A stretch of DNA of 15,497 nucleotides, from assembly GCA_937895975.1 (NCBI GenBank), contig CALBLG010000048.1, positions 1 to 15,497 of the forward strand, given 5' to 3'. Of this stretch, positions 15,365 through 15,497 are shown piece after piece. Numbering within the stretch: position 1 is the stretch's first letter; every line of letters begins with the position of its first letter. Both the position numbers and the translations under genes were made by a program. The DNA is from an uncultured Slackia sp. (lineage in GTDB: Bacteria; Actinomycetota; Coriobacteriia; Coriobacteriales; Eggerthellaceae). The notes beneath the pieces were generated by a model. The model ran no database searches, was not told where the DNA came from, and worked only from the letters and a program-made list of their open reading frames with translations.

Positions 15365-15497
15365 TCATCCGCCGATCTGCGACATGCCGCGTTCGGTTCC
15401 AACCTTATCGTGGTGGTCATCGGGCTTTGCCCCCAACGCTTCCATGAGCACCGAGCAAACCGCCTCGTCGCCACCGTCGCCGCGAAGCGCGGCCCGC
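15365..15497 (-). CDS. moaA: GTP 3',8-cyclase MoaA, C-terminal end only
   Basis: The last 43 codons of a minus-strand gene that enters from the right edge. The translation has RAALRGD, then EAVCSVLMEALGAKP, a short His/Asp segment, and ends RGMSQIGG followed by TGA at 15365-15367. The terminal MSxIGG double glycine is a hallmark of MoaA, the radical-SAM enzyme that starts Moco synthesis, and is needed for its activity. The helix ending in AKPDDHH matches the AKPxxHH region of the family. Its position directly upstream of moaC on the same strand agrees. The radical-SAM core lies outside the window. Confidence 0.82.
   Translation of the reverse strand, partial: RAALRGDGGDEAVCSVLMEALGAKPDDHHDKVGTERGMSQIGG

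Noticed and set aside
15001..15474. Minus-strand frame spanning the MITE-like repeat and overlapping moaC
   Set aside because: It reads through both inverted-repeat arms, is Arg-rich, and conflicts with moaC and the moaA C-terminus, which carry true family motifs.

Overview
This window most likely comes from an anaerobic actinobacterium of the class Coriobacteriia, of the Eggerthellaceae type (Eggerthella, Slackia, Gordonibacter or Adlercreutzia relatives). The grounds are GC-rich core genes with strong AAGGAGG-type ribosome sites, twin-arginine signals on surface proteins, a full set of molybdenum-cofactor genes (needed by the many molybdopterin oxidoreductases of this group), and alternating Ig-like modules common in its surface proteins. 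The genus is inferred.

Layout. (a) 1-270, minus: the start of a Tat/lipobox lipoprotein that looks like an ABC-transporter binding protein. Its promoter carries a 16-bp palindrome. (b) 647-2008, plus: an AT-richer AAA/DUF4143 ATPase, preceded by three copies of CGGCATCGTG spaced exactly 33 bp apart. (c) 8029 to 2301, minus: a tightly coupled two-gene operon. It encodes a 213-aa Tat-exported protein and a 1692-aa Sec-exported, membrane-anchored surface protein. Both carry versions of the same domain, which resembles NEAT/Shp haem-binding folds. It is one domain in the small protein and three in the large one, where five pairs of Ig-like/MBG modules lie between the first two. The palindrome of region (a) recurs upstream of this operon. 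(d) 8476-9216, plus: a DUF4143 ATPase remnant without its ATP-binding half. (e) 11073 to 9349, minus: arginyl-tRNA synthetase. (f) 11423-15497: a SAM methyltransferase, moeA and mogA on plus, converging on moaC and the 3' end of moaA on minus.

The Moco genes cover successive steps. MoaA and MoaC make cyclic pyranopterin monophosphate from GTP, MogA adenylylates molybdopterin, and MoeA inserts molybdate. The intergenic gaps of this cluster are rich in structured repeats: a REPIN-like doublet before mogA, two related TTTTGACC hairpins between mogA and moaC, and a 155-bp MITE-like inverted repeat between moaC and moaA.

The part most likely to be poorly described is the 2301-8029 operon, with its split Tat/Sec export of one domain family and a possible shared operator with a transporter gene. 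Haem or other ligand binding cannot be proved from the sequence.
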